64,000 nucleotides of DNA from Corynebacterium comes (GTDB lineage Bacteria > Actinomycetota > Actinomycetes > Mycobacteriales > Mycobacteriaceae), in NCBI RefSeq assembly GCF_009734405.1, contig NZ_CP046453.1:310001-374000 (forward strand), read 5' to 3'. Numbering within the stretch: position 1 is the stretch's first letter; each line of letters opens with the position of its first letter. Below the pieces are notes generated by a model that was not told the DNA's origin, made no database searches, and saw only the letters and a list, made by a program, of their open reading frames with translations. The position numbers and the translations under genes are program-made. Below, in pieces: positions 48,064 to 57,490 of this stretch.

Positions 48064-51000
48064 TCAGGCCCGCGGGTACACCCCGTCCTCGCCCAGACGG
48101 ACATCCTCGCTCAGCAGCAGGTTGATCTCCGCCTCGTGAGCGCCCTGCTCCGGGAAGCGGCGTCCCTCGATCTGGGTGAACAGCGGGGCGCGGCCGATCA
48201 TGCCGGCCTGCATGCGGGCGGCGCCGTCACGCAGCCGCCCGGTGGCGCGCCCGCGCCATGCCTCCACGTCCAGACCTGCGTTGGCCACGGCGGCCTCGAA
48301 GGTCGACGGGTGGGCGTAGACCACCAGGGCACCCACGTGGCCGAAGCCGAGTGAGGTCAGCGCGGCAGCCTTCACCGTGCCCTCGCCCAGATCCAGCGGT
48401 TCGCGCAGCCAGACCAGGTTCTTCGCCTTCGGCGCGATGAGCGGGTCGACGCAGTCCAGGGAGGCGTTCTGCGGGAGCCTGCCGGTGCGCAGGACGTCCA
48501 TCAGACCGCCGGTCTGGAAGAGCGCGGCGCCTGCCTTGGAGTGGCCGGTGAGCGTCTTCTGGGAGATGACGTACATCGGCTTGTCCGGGTTACGCCCGAT
48601 GGCCGGCCACAGCAGGGAATGCAGCTCCGACTCGTTCGGGTCGTTGGCGTTGGTCGAGGTGTCGTGCTTGCTCAGCACGGACACGTCGTCCGGGCTCAGG
48701 CCCAGCGACTTCAGCGAACGCGCGAGCTTCGACTTCTCCCGGCCGCGACCTGCGCCGAGCACACCCAGGCCGGGAGCCGGGATGGAGGTGTGGGCGCCGT
48801 CGCCGTAGGAGGCGGCGTGTGCGACCACGGCGTGGACCGGCAGGCCCATCTCCGCGGCGACGGAGCCGCGGACCAGCAGCACGGTGCCGCCGCCCTCGGC
48901 CTCGAGGAAGCCGCCGCGGCGACGATCGTTCGCACGCGAGATGAAGCGCTCGTCGATGCCCTTGTCGGTCATCGTCTTCGTCTCGGCGGTGGCGTTCATG
49001 TCGCCGAAGCCGGCCAGGGACTCGACCTGGACGTCGTCGATGCCGCCGGCGATGACGAAGTCGGCCTTGCCCAGCCTGATCTTGTCCACGCCCTCCTCGA
49101 TGGAGACTGCCGCGGTGGCGCAGGCGCCGATCGGGTGGATCATCGAGCCGTAGCCGCCGAGCAGCGACTGCATGGTGTGGGCGGCGACGACGTTGGGCAG
49201 GGACTCCTGCAGGATGTCGCTCGGGCGCTCCTCACCCAGGAAACGGCTGACGAAGACCTTGTGCAGGGACTCCATGCCGCCGATGCCGGTGCCCTGCGTG
49301 GTGCCCACGTCCAGCGGGTGGACGTGCTGCAGCAGCTCGGTCGGGGAGAATCCGGCGTTGATGAAGGCGTCGACGGCGGTGACCAGGTTCCAGGTGGCGA
49401 TGCGGTCCAGCGAGTCGATCATGTGGTCCGGGATGCCCCACCTGGCGGGGTCGAAGTCATCGGGCATCTGGCCGGTGACGGTGCGCGACAGGGTAGCCTT
49501 GCGCGGCACGTGGGCGGTGGCACCCTGCCTGCGGGTGATCACCCATTCACCGTCGACCTCGGCGATGAGGGTCTTGTCCGGGTCGGCGTCGTGGATGTCG
49601 CGGGCCTCTGCCTCGGTGGCGACGGTGAAGGTGATGTCGCGGTCGAGGAAGACCTGGGTCAGGTCGATGGAACCCTGGTCGACCAGGTGGTACTTGTCGG
49701 TCAGGGTGCGCACGCCGGAGCGGGCGACGACCTCGTCACGGAAACGGTCGTAGATGTCCTCCTCGGCGACTTCCTTGCCGTCGGCGTCGTACCAGGCCGG
49801 GTTCGGGTCCTCGGACCATTCGACCAGGCCCGTCATCCAGGCCAGTTCGAGCACGCCGGCGGCGGTCAGATCGACGGTGCCGTCGCGCTGGATGCCGTAC
49901 TCGGCCTCGAAGCGGGTGCGGCCGGAGCCCCAGGAGGAGACCTCACCGACGCCGGCGATGACGACCATGTCGTCCAGTTCCGCGGTGACCTCGCCGATCT
50001 CGACGCCGCCGACCTGGGTCGGGTTGTCGAGGTTGGGCAGCGCCGGGATGGTCACTGCCGTCTCTGCCGCCTCGTCCGGAGTCGTGGTGGCGGCGTCCGC
50101 GCGGGCCTGCGCAGCCAGCTCGGAGATGGACACGGCGGAGGATCCCAGGCCACCGGTGAGGTCGGCCTCGACCGGGGCCTCGGCGGCCCTGGCCCGGGTG
50201 TCGTGTGACGCCAGTGTCATGAGCTCGGAGGAGATCTCCTCCGGGGTCCAGACATGGATGCCCGCGGCTTCAGCGGCCGGGATGAGGGCGTCGTTGCCAC
50301 CCATCAGGTGGGTGCCGGAGACCCAGCCGATCCTGGCCTGCGCCAGGGTGACGCCTGCGGGCCAGCCGGCCTCGGAGGACCACTTGGCCAGGATGGCGTC
50401 GAGGGCACTCTTGACCTCGGCGTAGGCGCCGTCGCCGCCGAACATGCCGCGGTTCGGGGAACCCGGCAGAACGACGTGGGCGCGGACGTCCACTGCCTTC
50501 TGCGCCAGCCCGGACAGGCCGGCGATGGTGCGTTCGACGGACCAGAGCAGCAGTCGGGTCTGGTTCTCGGCGGCAGGGCCGACGTCGGCGAGCGAACCGG
50601 AGACACCCGGTGCCGCGAAGGGGAAGGCCAGCGTCGGGGTCATGGCCGGCTTGATGATCTTCACCTCGTTGCCTACGGACTCCTTCTGCTCACTCCCGAT
50701 CCAGTCGATCAGGGCGTCGATGTCGCGGTAGGACGACAGGTTCGCGGGGACCAGCCACAGGGCAGCGCCCATGGCGGCGTGCTCGGCGTAGAGCCGGCGC
50801 GCGAATTCCTTGCGTGCCTGGGAGATACGGGAGGCGGTCATGATGACCGTGGCGCCGCCCTCCAGCAGGCGCTCGACCAGCGCGGTGGCGATCGAACCCG
50901 GCGCGGCACCGGTGACCAGTGCGACGTCGCCGGCGTATTCGCCTTCGAGCTTGTCGACGGCCGCCTCGGCGATCCGGTGCATCAGCGCCGGGTCTGTGGC

Positions 51001-54000
51001 GCCGTTTCCGGCATACCACCTGGCCTGGGCTGCGACGACGTCGCCGGTGCCGGTGAAGCGGTCCACGGGCAGGTCCTTGTGGCCCAGGGCGACGCGGGCG
51101 AGGTCCTCGCGGGCCAGAGCCCAGCGGTCGTCGAAAAGCACGGCCCTGGCGGCGTCGAAGGTCGGGGTGACCAGGTCGACCCAGCCGGTGCCCAGCTCAG
51201 CCTCGACGGCCTCGAGCACGGTCGTGTCGGCCGGTTCGGCTTCTGCGGTGACCGGGGTCAGCCCCAGCTGGTCGAGGACGGTGCGGGCGGCCGTGGCCAG
51301 GACACCGTCCGGGCCCGTGACGGTGTCGGCGTAGGCGGTCAGGGCCGCGGAATCGACGACCCCGCCGCCGCCTGCGCCGCCACCGGCGTTCAGGGAGACG
51401 GAGATGCCGTGGCGGGCCGCGACGGCCTGGACGGCGGCGTCGATGAGGGCGTCGACGTCGGACCTGGAGGAGGCGGAGGTCGGGACGGTGGCGAGCGTTC
51501 CGCCGCGGACCGAGTCCTCCTCGCGGGAGCCGAGCAGGATCTCGGCCTCGACGTGGCCGACCCAGGATGCGGGCAGGCCCCAGGTTCCGGTGACGCGCTC
51601 GCCGACGTGGGCGGGCTTGTGGCCGGATGCGCCGGTCAGGAGGCGGAGCCGTGCGGTGACGGCCTCGCCCAGGACGGAACCGAAGGGGGAGTAGCCGGGG
51701 GCGGCGGTCTTCACCCGCTCACGCAGGACGGCCACGTCGGCCTCGGAGGCGCCGTCGATGGCCGGCACGCCGATCTCGGCGGACATGTCCATCAGCAGCT
51801 GGTTGCGGCGCGAGGAAACGCCGTTGGTCAGCTCCTCGACGGTGTCGGTGTCGTTGATCTGGTCCAGGCGGATCTTGTTCTGGAAGGCGAAGAGCACCAT
51901 GATCGCCTCGGCCGCGGTGAACGCGAGAGCCGGGGCGTCAGAGCCCGAGCCGCCGGACGGTGCGGTGGTGGCGGCCGGAGCCGGAGCAGCCTCGGCTGCA
52001 GCGGGGGAAGGGGCGGCGGCGGGAGCCTCATCGACCTCTTCCTCGATGACCGGGGCGGCCTGGACGTCGGCGAGCATGACCTGGTCCTGATCGCGCTCGA
52101 CGTTGAACACCGGCAGTTCGGTGCCCGCGACGGCCATGGAACGCAGGGCGAGGTTGGTCAGGGTCGGGGAGGCTGCGAGTCCGACCTCGATGATCTGATC
52201 CACTTCGCCGAAGAGCAGCTCCTGGGTCTCGATCCAGCGGACCGGGGAGGCGAACTGCCAGCTCAGCAGCTCGATGAGGAGGGTGCGGGCCAGTTCGTTC
52301 TCGCTGGCGAAGTCGGCGACGGACCGTCCGGCCAGACGCTCGGAGGGGGCCTCCTGGCGGATCGACTCGAGGAAGTCATCGGTCAGTTCGAAGGGGCGGG
52401 CCACCAGGTTGGGCACGTAGCGGCCGACCAGAGCGGTGAGATCCAGCTCGGCGGGGAGCAGCTCGTCGAGTTTCTGGGCGAAGGTCGGCACTCCCGGGCG
52501 CAGCACGGAGGAGTGGAAGGGGACGTCGATGCCCGGGACGGTGACGAAGGCGCGGTCGCGGACGGCGTCGGCTCGTGCCTTGAGTGCGGCCAGTCCGGCT
52601 CTCGTGCCGGCGATGGAGTACTGCTGGCCCTCGATGTTGTAGTTGACGATCTGCAGGAACTCGCCGGTTTCCTGCGCGATCTGTGCGATGTAGTCCTCGA
52701 CCCGGTCGGCGGGGACGCCGATCATGTTCGGGCGCAGCGCGCCCATGCCGTAGTTGGAGCGGCCCTGCTCGTCGCGCTCGACGAGGGTGCCCATGGCTGA
52801 GCCGCGGGAGTAGACGACGTCGATGACGGACTCGAGGTCGAAGATGTTGCCCAGCGACGCGAGCGCGGTGTACTCGCCGAGGGAGTGGCCGGCGTACATC
52901 GAGTTCGCGGCCAGGGCGTCCGCCTCACGCAGGCGGGCGGTCTGTGCGTAGGCGACGACGGCGAGGGCGACCTGGGTGAACTGCGTGAGGTGCAGCACGC
53001 CCGCCGGGTGGATGAACTTCCGGCCGCGGACGGTCACTTCGGTCGGGTTCTCGTCGATGATCCGGCGGATGGAGAAGCCGAGGGCGTCGCGGGTGTGCTT
53101 CTCGGCGCGGTTCCAGATCTCGCGGGCCGCCGCGGAGGCGCCCCGGTCGCCCTCACCCATGCCGACGGCCTGGATGCCCTGGCCCGGGTAGACGTAGGCG
53201 GTCTTCGGCTGGGCCATCAGGGCCTGGCCGACGGAGACCACCTCGCCGTCGATGCGGCAGGTGACCTCGAAGGCGTTGTGGATGCCCTTGCGGCCTACGC
53301 GCTCGACGGTGATCTCCACCTCGTCGTCGAGCTGGACCATGCCGTACATGGAGTAGGTCCAGCCCACCACGGTGCCGTGCCGGCCGGCCAGGTGCTGGGC
53401 CGTGGCCGACAGCCACATGCCGTGGACCAGCGGAGCCTTGAGGTTGACCAGCTGCGCAGAGTTGGTGGACGTGTGGATCGGGTTGTAGTCGCCCGAGACC
53501 AGCGCGAACGGGGTCATGTCGGAAGGCGCTGTGACCACGGCCCGCTCGATGAAGGAGCGCGGGGTCGTCTCGACCTTGGTCGCGGACTTGCCGCCACCCC
53601 ACTCGGGGGCGGGGGTCGGGATGTCGGTGCCCCGGGCGCGGCCGCGGATGGCGAAGCGCTGCATCTGGGTGGCCACGAGTTCGCCTGCCGAGAACAGCTC
53701 CAGCTCGACGGTGACGATGCGCCCGGAGGAGGACTCGGAGATGTCGGTGCACCTGGAGGTGACGTCGATGGTGCGGCCGTCGGCAAGCTCTTCCAGCGGC
53801 ACGCGCACGTCGACGACGTGGTTGAGGTGCACTGCGTTGAGCAGGCCCTCGATGACGGGGTAGCCGTCGGCGAGTCTGCCGGAGCCGAGTGCCGTGTAGA
53901 TCGCGGGCCAGCACGGGCCGACCAGCACGTCCGGGGTGCCGGGGGTGACGGCACCCAGTGCGGCACCGGTGACGGAGGTGTGGGCCGGGAGCAGCGACGG

Positions 54001-57000
54001 GTCAAAGGTGAAGGAGTACCGGGCCACGCCGAAGGGCGCGTCCGCAGATTCCGAGCCCTCGATGATCTCGGGCATGGCGTCGATGTGGTCGCCGGTCTCG
54101 GAGATCGAGCCGACGCCGGCCAGGCCCTCGAGGAGTGCGAAGACGGACCTGGGCAGACGCTCGTCGGAGACGACCGGGGAGGCACCGGTGGCGACGGATT
54201 CCGGCAGGTCCAGTGGGATGGTGACCTCGCGGACGTAGAACGGCCGCTGCTCCTCCGGCAACTCGTCCCAGTAGGAGTCGGCGTTGATTCGGATCGACCA
54301 CAGTCCGGCCTCGTCCTGGATGAGGTCGTAGGCGTCCCGGTCCATGTCGTGGGCGGGGTTGGCCATGAGGTGCCCGTGCCACACGATCGTCGGGGCGGCC
54401 TTGATGTATTCCGCCGCGTCACGTGCGTCGGCCAGGCGGGAGAACTGCTCATCCGGGAGCGCGCCGGCGTTGAGCAACGCCTGGGTGGCGCAGTCCTCGA
54501 AGCGGCCGAGCAGGTCGGCGATCGGCTCGTTCTTCCGGGTGATTCCGGCGACGGCCACCGGACCCGGGATGATGCGGACCTGGTCGGCGTTGTAGCGCTC
54601 GTCCTGGGCCTGCCACAGGGTGTCCTTGCCGAACCAGACCGGCAGGTCGCCGTCCAGCGCGGGGACCCACGGCATCGGCTTGACGTGCTTGCGGTTGAGG
54701 TTGATCCACCAGGCGGCGTCCCGCGGGGACACCAGCAGCTCGTGCGCCTGCGGGTAGGCGGCCAGGAGCCGGGCGGCGGCGGTCGGGGCATCCCCGACGG
54801 ACCCGATCCCGGGGAAGAGCGTCCCGATCTTCCCGTGGTCGGCGTGGTTGAGGCGCGCCTCGACGCGGTGCAGGAGATCGAAGAAGCGGTCGTCCCAGGT
54901 GGGGTCGACGAAGGGGTGGGCCAGCTCGACGAAACGGTTGACCCATTCGGCGTAGGTCATCGTCTCCACGTCGCCGAAGTAGGGCTTCGAGGTCCTGCCC
55001 AGCACCTCGATGATCTCTTCCCGACGCCCCTCGTACTCCTCGAAGTCCAGCGAGGTGATGAAACGGGAGGCGGCGGCGAAGGAGTTGTCCAGCTCGTGGA
55101 TGTCGGCCAGCAGGTGGGACTGCGAGGAGGCGGTGCCGTGGTTGCCGCTGCCCCGGGAGACCCAGCCGTCGTTCTCGTCCGGGCGCACGCCTCTGGTGTT
55201 GACCAGGAGTTCCTTGACCGAGTCGGTGGCGGAGGCCTCCCTGGTGGCCATGGCGACGGTGCCGATGAACACGGCGTCGACCGGCATGGCCGGGAGGGCG
55301 TACTTCCGGGACCAGGCGCCGGTGATGTACTCCGCGGCGCGCTCGGGCGAGTGGATGCCGCCACCGACGGCCAGCAGCACGTTGGGGTGCCTGCGGGTTT
55401 CTGCGTAGGTCTGCATGAGCATGTCGTCGAGGTCGGTCCAGGAATGGTGCCCGCCTGCGTGGCCGTCCTCGATCTGCATGAGGATGTGGGAGTCCGGGTT
55501 GGCGGCGGCGATCTGCAGGGTGTCCCTGATCTGCTTCGTCGTTCCCGGTTTGAGGGCGATGTAGGGGAAGCCGTCGGCGTGCAGCTGCGCGAGGAGTTCG
55601 GTGGCCTCCTCGACCTCCGGGATGCCGGCGGAGATGGTCACGCCGTTGAAGGGGGCGCCGGCGGCACGTGCCTTCGGCACGATGCGGGTCTGGCCGAACT
55701 GCAGGTTCCACAGGAAGCGGTCGAAGAACATGGTGTTGAACTGTGCGGTGCGGCCCGGTTCGAGCAGTTCGACGAGGCCGTCGTTGTGGTGGGCGAAAAC
55801 CTCGTCGGAGTACATGCCGCCGCCGGCCAGCTCGGTCCAGTAGCCGGCGTTGGCGGCCGCGGCGACGATGCCGGCGTCGGCGGTGGTCGGGGTCATGCCG
55901 CCGAGCATGATCGGCGACAGGCCGGTGACCGCGGAGAAGCGGGTCTGGGTGTAGGTCCTGCCGTCGGGCAGGCGGACCAGACGCGGTGCGAACTCGGCCC
56001 AGTCACGTTCGTCCGGGAGTTCCGAACCCGGGGTGGCCAGCCGGTCGCGCTCCACGGTGGTGGCGGCCGGAATCAGCGCGATCCCGCTGCCCGCCAGCAG
56101 GGGGGCGGTCAGTCGCGCCAGTCCGCCGTCGAGGCACAGCACGTGCTTCGTCTCGTCGGCGGTGAGCTGGGCGACCTGGGCGGGCCAATTGTGGGGGTCC
56201 ACCAGGATGGCGCAGGCCAGTTCGCGGACGGAATACTCGCCGAGGTCGATGTTGCAGCGCTGGGCCCACTCCACTGCCAGGTCGGCGGCCTCGCGCATGT
56301 CCGGGTGGTGGAAGGGGGCGGCGACGGGAAGTTCATCGAAGGCGGCGGTGATCTCGCGGCCGCCGAATTCGCGGAGTTCGAGTCGGTCGTTGTGCGCCTG
56401 CACGGCCCGCGCGATGGAGGCCTGTGCGGCGGCGAGCTCCTCGGGGGAGCCGGAGAGGACGTGGTGGCGGGGGCCGTTGATCACGGCCAGGCAGGCGGCG
56501 CCGGCGTGCTTCTCGACGACCGCCCGTTCCACCCCGCGTACCGAGAGCATGCGCGAGCGCGGATCGCCGGAGCCGACGACCCGGCTCAGTGCGGTGCCGA
56601 GCAGTACGGCGAAGGCCAGGGCCTGCTCCGGGTGACGGGCGGCCACGACCCCCAGGGAACCCTGGGAGTGGCCGAGCAGCGTGCTCTCATCGAGGTTGAT
56701 GCCCAGGTCGCGCAGGTGGTCCAGTGCGGCGATCTGTCCGAGGACGATGCCCGGCACCGACACGGCGGGGAGGGCGTCAATGGTCCCGGTCCCGGCGGTG
56801 GCGTCGGGGGAGAGCAGGTCTGCGAGTCTTTCGAGGGAACCTGGAACGGTGGAGGAGATCTCCCGTGCGACCGGGCCGGTGGTCGTCCGTGCGGCCTGGA
56901 GCAGCTGGTTGAGCCGGTCGCCCGTGTGGTGGGCGGTGGCGGCGTCCACCAGGGCGGACTGCCAGGGAGAGCCCTGTCCGGAGAAGATCAGGGCGGGGCG

Positions 57001-57030
57001 GTCCAGGGAGAGGAGTGGGATGAGGGGCAT
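48064..57030 (-). CDS. fas: Type I fatty acid synthase (single chain)
   Basis: The 2,988-residue multienzyme makes long-chain acyl-CoA for membrane lipids and corynomycolate. Domain order from the N-terminus: acetyltransferase (GHSQG, nt about 56,667), FMN enoyl reductase (MLGGMTPTTADAGI), dehydratase, malonyl/palmitoyltransferase (GHSLGEY, about 52,880), ACP (VSSRRNQL, about 51,800), ketoreductase (TGAAPGSIA, about 50,910) and ketosynthase (GACATAA, about 49,118, with KHDTSTNANDP and KTLTGHSKAGAA). No phosphopantetheinyl transferase domain is present, as in other bacterial FAS-I. ATG 57030 has AAGGAT upstream; GTG 57054 is the longer alternative. Whether it is the FasA or FasB type cannot be decided. 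Confidence 0.96.
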   Translation of the reverse strand: MPLIPLLSLDRPALIFSGQGSPWQSALVDAATAHHTGDRLNQLLQAARTTTGPVAREISSTVPGSLERLADLLSPDATAGTGTIDALPAVSVPGIVLGQIAALDHLRDLGINLDESTLLGHSQGSLGVVAARHPEQALAFAVLLGTALSRVVGSGDPRSRMLSVRGVERAVVEKHAGAACLAVINGPRHHVLSGSPEELAAAQASIARAVQAHNDRLELREFGGREITAAFDELPVAAPFHHPDMREAADLAVEWAQRCNIDLGEYSVRELACAILVDPHNWPAQVAQLTADETKHVLCLDGGLARLTAPLLAGSGIALIPAATTVERDRLATPGSELPDERDWAEFAPRLVRLPDGRTYTQTRFSAVTGLSPIMLGGMTPTTADAGIVAAAANAGYWTELAGGGMYSDEVFAHHNDGLVELLEPGRTAQFNTMFFDRFLWNLQFGQTRIVPKARAAGAPFNGVTISAGIPEVEEATELLAQLHADGFPYIALKPGTTKQIRDTLQIAAANPDSHILMQIEDGHAGGHHSWTDLDDMLMQTYAETRRHPNVLLAVGGGIHSPERAAEYITGAWSRKYALPAMPVDAVFIGTVAMATREASATDSVKELLVNTRGVRPDENDGWVSRGSGNHGTASSQSHLLADIHELDNSFAAASRFITSLDFEEYEGRREEIIEVLGRTSKPYFGDVETMTYAEWVNRFVELAHPFVDPTWDDRFFDLLHRVEARLNHADHGKIGTLFPGIGSVGDAPTAAARLLAAYPQAHELLVSPRDAAWWINLNRKHVKPMPWVPALDGDLPVWFGKDTLWQAQDERYNADQVRIIPGPVAVAGITRKNEPIADLLGRFEDCATQALLNAGALPDEQFSRLADARDAAEYIKAAPTIVWHGHLMANPAHDMDRDAYDLIQDEAGLWSIRINADSYWDELPEEQRPFYVREVTIPLDLPESVATGASPVVSDERLPRSVFALLEGLAGVGSISETGDHIDAMPEIIEGSESADAPFGVARYSFTFDPSLLPAHTSVTGAALGAVTPGTPDVLVGPCWPAIYTALGSGRLADGYPVIEGLLNAVHLNHVVDVRVPLEELADGRTIDVTSRCTDISESSSGRIVTVELELFSAGELVATQMQRFAIRGRARGTDIPTPAPEWGGGKSATKVETTPRSFIERAVVTAPSDMTPFALVSGDYNPIHTSTNSAQLVNLKAPLVHGMWLSATAQHLAGRHGTVVGWTYSMYGMVQLDDEVEITVERVGRKGIHNAFEVTCRIDGEVVSVGQALMAQPKTAYVYPGQGIQAVGMGEGDRGASAAAREIWNRAEKHTRDALGFSIRRIIDENPTEVTVRGRKFIHPAGVLHLTQFTQVALAVVAYAQTARLREADALAANSMYAGHSLGEYTALASLGNIFDLESVIDVVYSRGSAMGTLVERDEQGRSNYGMGALRPNMIGVPADRVEDYIAQIAQETGEFLQIVNYNIEGQQYSIAGTRAGLAALKARADAVRDRAFVTVPGIDVPFHSSVLRPGVPTFAQKLDELLPAELDLTALVGRYVPNLVARPFELTDDFLESIRQEAPSERLAGRSVADFASENELARTLLIELLSWQFASPVRWIETQELLFGEVDQIIEVGLAASPTLTNLALRSMAVAGTELPVFNVERDQDQVMLADVQAAPVIEEEVDEAPAAAPSPAAAEAAPAPAATTAPSGGSGSDAPALAFTAAEAIMVLFAFQNKIRLDQINDTDTVEELTNGVSSRRNQLLMDMSAEIGVPAIDGASEADVAVLRERVKTAAPGYSPFGSVLGEAVTARLRLLTGASGHKPAHVGERVTGTWGLPASWVGHVEAEILLGSREEDSVRGGTLATVPTSASSRSDVDALIDAAVQAVAARHGISVSLNAGGGAGGGGVVDSAALTAYADTVTGPDGVLATAARTVLDQLGLTPVTAEAEPADTTVLEAVEAELGTGWVDLVTPTFDAARAVLFDDRWALAREDLARVALGHKDLPVDRFTGTGDVVAAQARWYAGNGATDPALMHRIAEAAVDKLEGEYAGDVALVTGAAPGSIATALVERLLEGGATVIMTASRISQARKEFARRLYAEHAAMGAALWLVPANLSSYRDIDALIDWIGSEQKESVGNEVKIIKPAMTPTLAFPFAAPGVSGSLADVGPAAENQTRLLLWSVERTIAGLSGLAQKAVDVRAHVVLPGSPNRGMFGGDGAYAEVKSALDAILAKWSSEAGWPAGVTLAQARIGWVSGTHLMGGNDALIPAAEAAGIHVWTPEEISSELMTLASHDTRARAAEAPVEADLTGGLGSSAVSISELAAQARADAATTTPDEAAETAVTIPALPNLDNPTQVGGVEIGEVTAELDDMVVIAGVGEVSSWGSGRTRFEAEYGIQRDGTVDLTAAGVLELAWMTGLVEWSEDPNPAWYDADGKEVAEEDIYDRFRDEVVARSGVRTLTDKYHLVDQGSIDLTQVFLDRDITFTVATEAEARDIHDADPDKTLIAEVDGEWVITRRQGATAHVPRKATLSRTVTGQMPDDFDPARWGIPDHMIDSLDRIATWNLVTAVDAFINAGFSPTELLQHVHPLDVGTTQGTGIGGMESLHKVFVSRFLGEERPSDILQESLPNVVAAHTMQSLLGGYGSMIHPIGACATAAVSIEEGVDKIRLGKADFVIAGGIDDVQVESLAGFGDMNATAETKTMTDKGIDERFISRANDRRRGGFLEAEGGGTVLLVRGSVAAEMGLPVHAVVAHAASYGDGAHTSIPAPGLGVLGAGRGREKSKLARSLKSLGLSPDDVSVLSKHDTSTNANDPNESELHSLLWPAIGRNPDKPMYVISQKTLTGHSKAGAALFQTGGLMDVLRTGRLPQNASLDCVDPLIAPKAKNLVWLREPLDLGEGTVKAAALTSLGFGHVGALVVYAHPSTFEAAVANAGLDVEAWRGRATGRLRDGAARMQAGMIGRAPLFTQIEGRRFPEQGAHEAEINLLLSEDVRLGEDGVYPRA

Positions 57031-57062
57031 GCAGGCATCCTTCAGAAGAGGCACTCATTTAC

Positions 57063-57095
57063 GGTTACGTTATCGTAACCTACGCCTACGTAACC
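57063..57095. promoter_or_regulatory. Operator-like repeats upstream of fas
   Basis: An inverted repeat GGTTACG-TTAT-CGTAACC (57063-57080) is followed by a third CGTAACC copy (57089-57095). It overlaps a TACGAT -10-like box on the minus strand. Position and symmetry suit a repressor site such as that of the TetR-type FasR known for fas genes in C. glutamicum. Confidence 0.55.
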
Positions 57096-57137
57096 GAAAT
57101 GTCGAGAACGCGGATGCGCCGAAAGCTCCGGAAGCGC

Positions 57138-57169
57138 AGGAAGGACCGGCCAGATGGCCGGTCCTTCCT
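57138..57169 (-). terminator. Terminator of the CsoR/CstR operon
   Basis: Perfect 15-bp arms separated by 2 nt lie 21 nt after the regulator stop, between that operon and the fas promoter region. Confidence 0.82.
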
Positions 57170-57189
57170 GGGGATTTAGCTTGGTGCCG

Positions 57190-57450
57190 CTAGGCGAGGG
57201 AAAGGAACATCTTTTCCAGTTTCTTCTCGTCGTAGGCTTCCGGGGACTCGTCGGTGAAGCACTTCTTCATGCCGGTCGCCACGACGAGGTATCCGGCGCG
57301 GTCGATGGCCTTGGCAACGGCGGCCAGCTGGGTGACCGCCTCTTCGCACTCGTGGCCCTCTTCGAGCATGCGGATGACGGCATTGAGCTGACCTGCTGCT
57401 CGCTTGAGCCGGGTGGTGGCGGGCTTGGCTTCCTCAGGGGTGAGCTTCAT
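57190..57450 (-). CDS. CsoR/RcnR-family regulator, CstR-like
   Basis: The 86-residue all-helical repressor has the DUF156 pattern (RLKRAAGQLNAVIRMLEE). Cys35 and Cys64 sit 29 residues apart, as in CsoR and CstR. The copper-binding histidine four residues before the second cysteine is glycine here (TGMKKC), which argues against copper sensing and for a persulfide/sulfur sensor of CstR type. ATG 57450 has AAAGGA upstream; an upstream in-frame ATG lacks a signal. It lies last in an operon with a CoA-disulfide reductase-rhodanese fusion, which supports a sulfur role. Confidence 0.82.
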   Translation of the reverse strand: MKLTPEEAKPATTRLKRAAGQLNAVIRMLEEGHECEEAVTQLAAVAKAIDRAGYLVVATGMKKCFTDESPEAYDEKKLEKMFLSLA

Positions 57451-57490
57451 GCCGGTCCTTTCCTCGAAAGTGAATACTGCTGCAGTCACT

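Noticed and set aside
48541..57078. Very long open frames on the plus strand opposite the fatty acid synthase gene (up to about 1,400 codons)
   Set aside because: They are antisense frames kept open by high GC at third codon positions. Their translations are low-complexity Gly/Val/Asp/Arg with no recognisable domain, while the minus strand encodes complete FAS-I domains.
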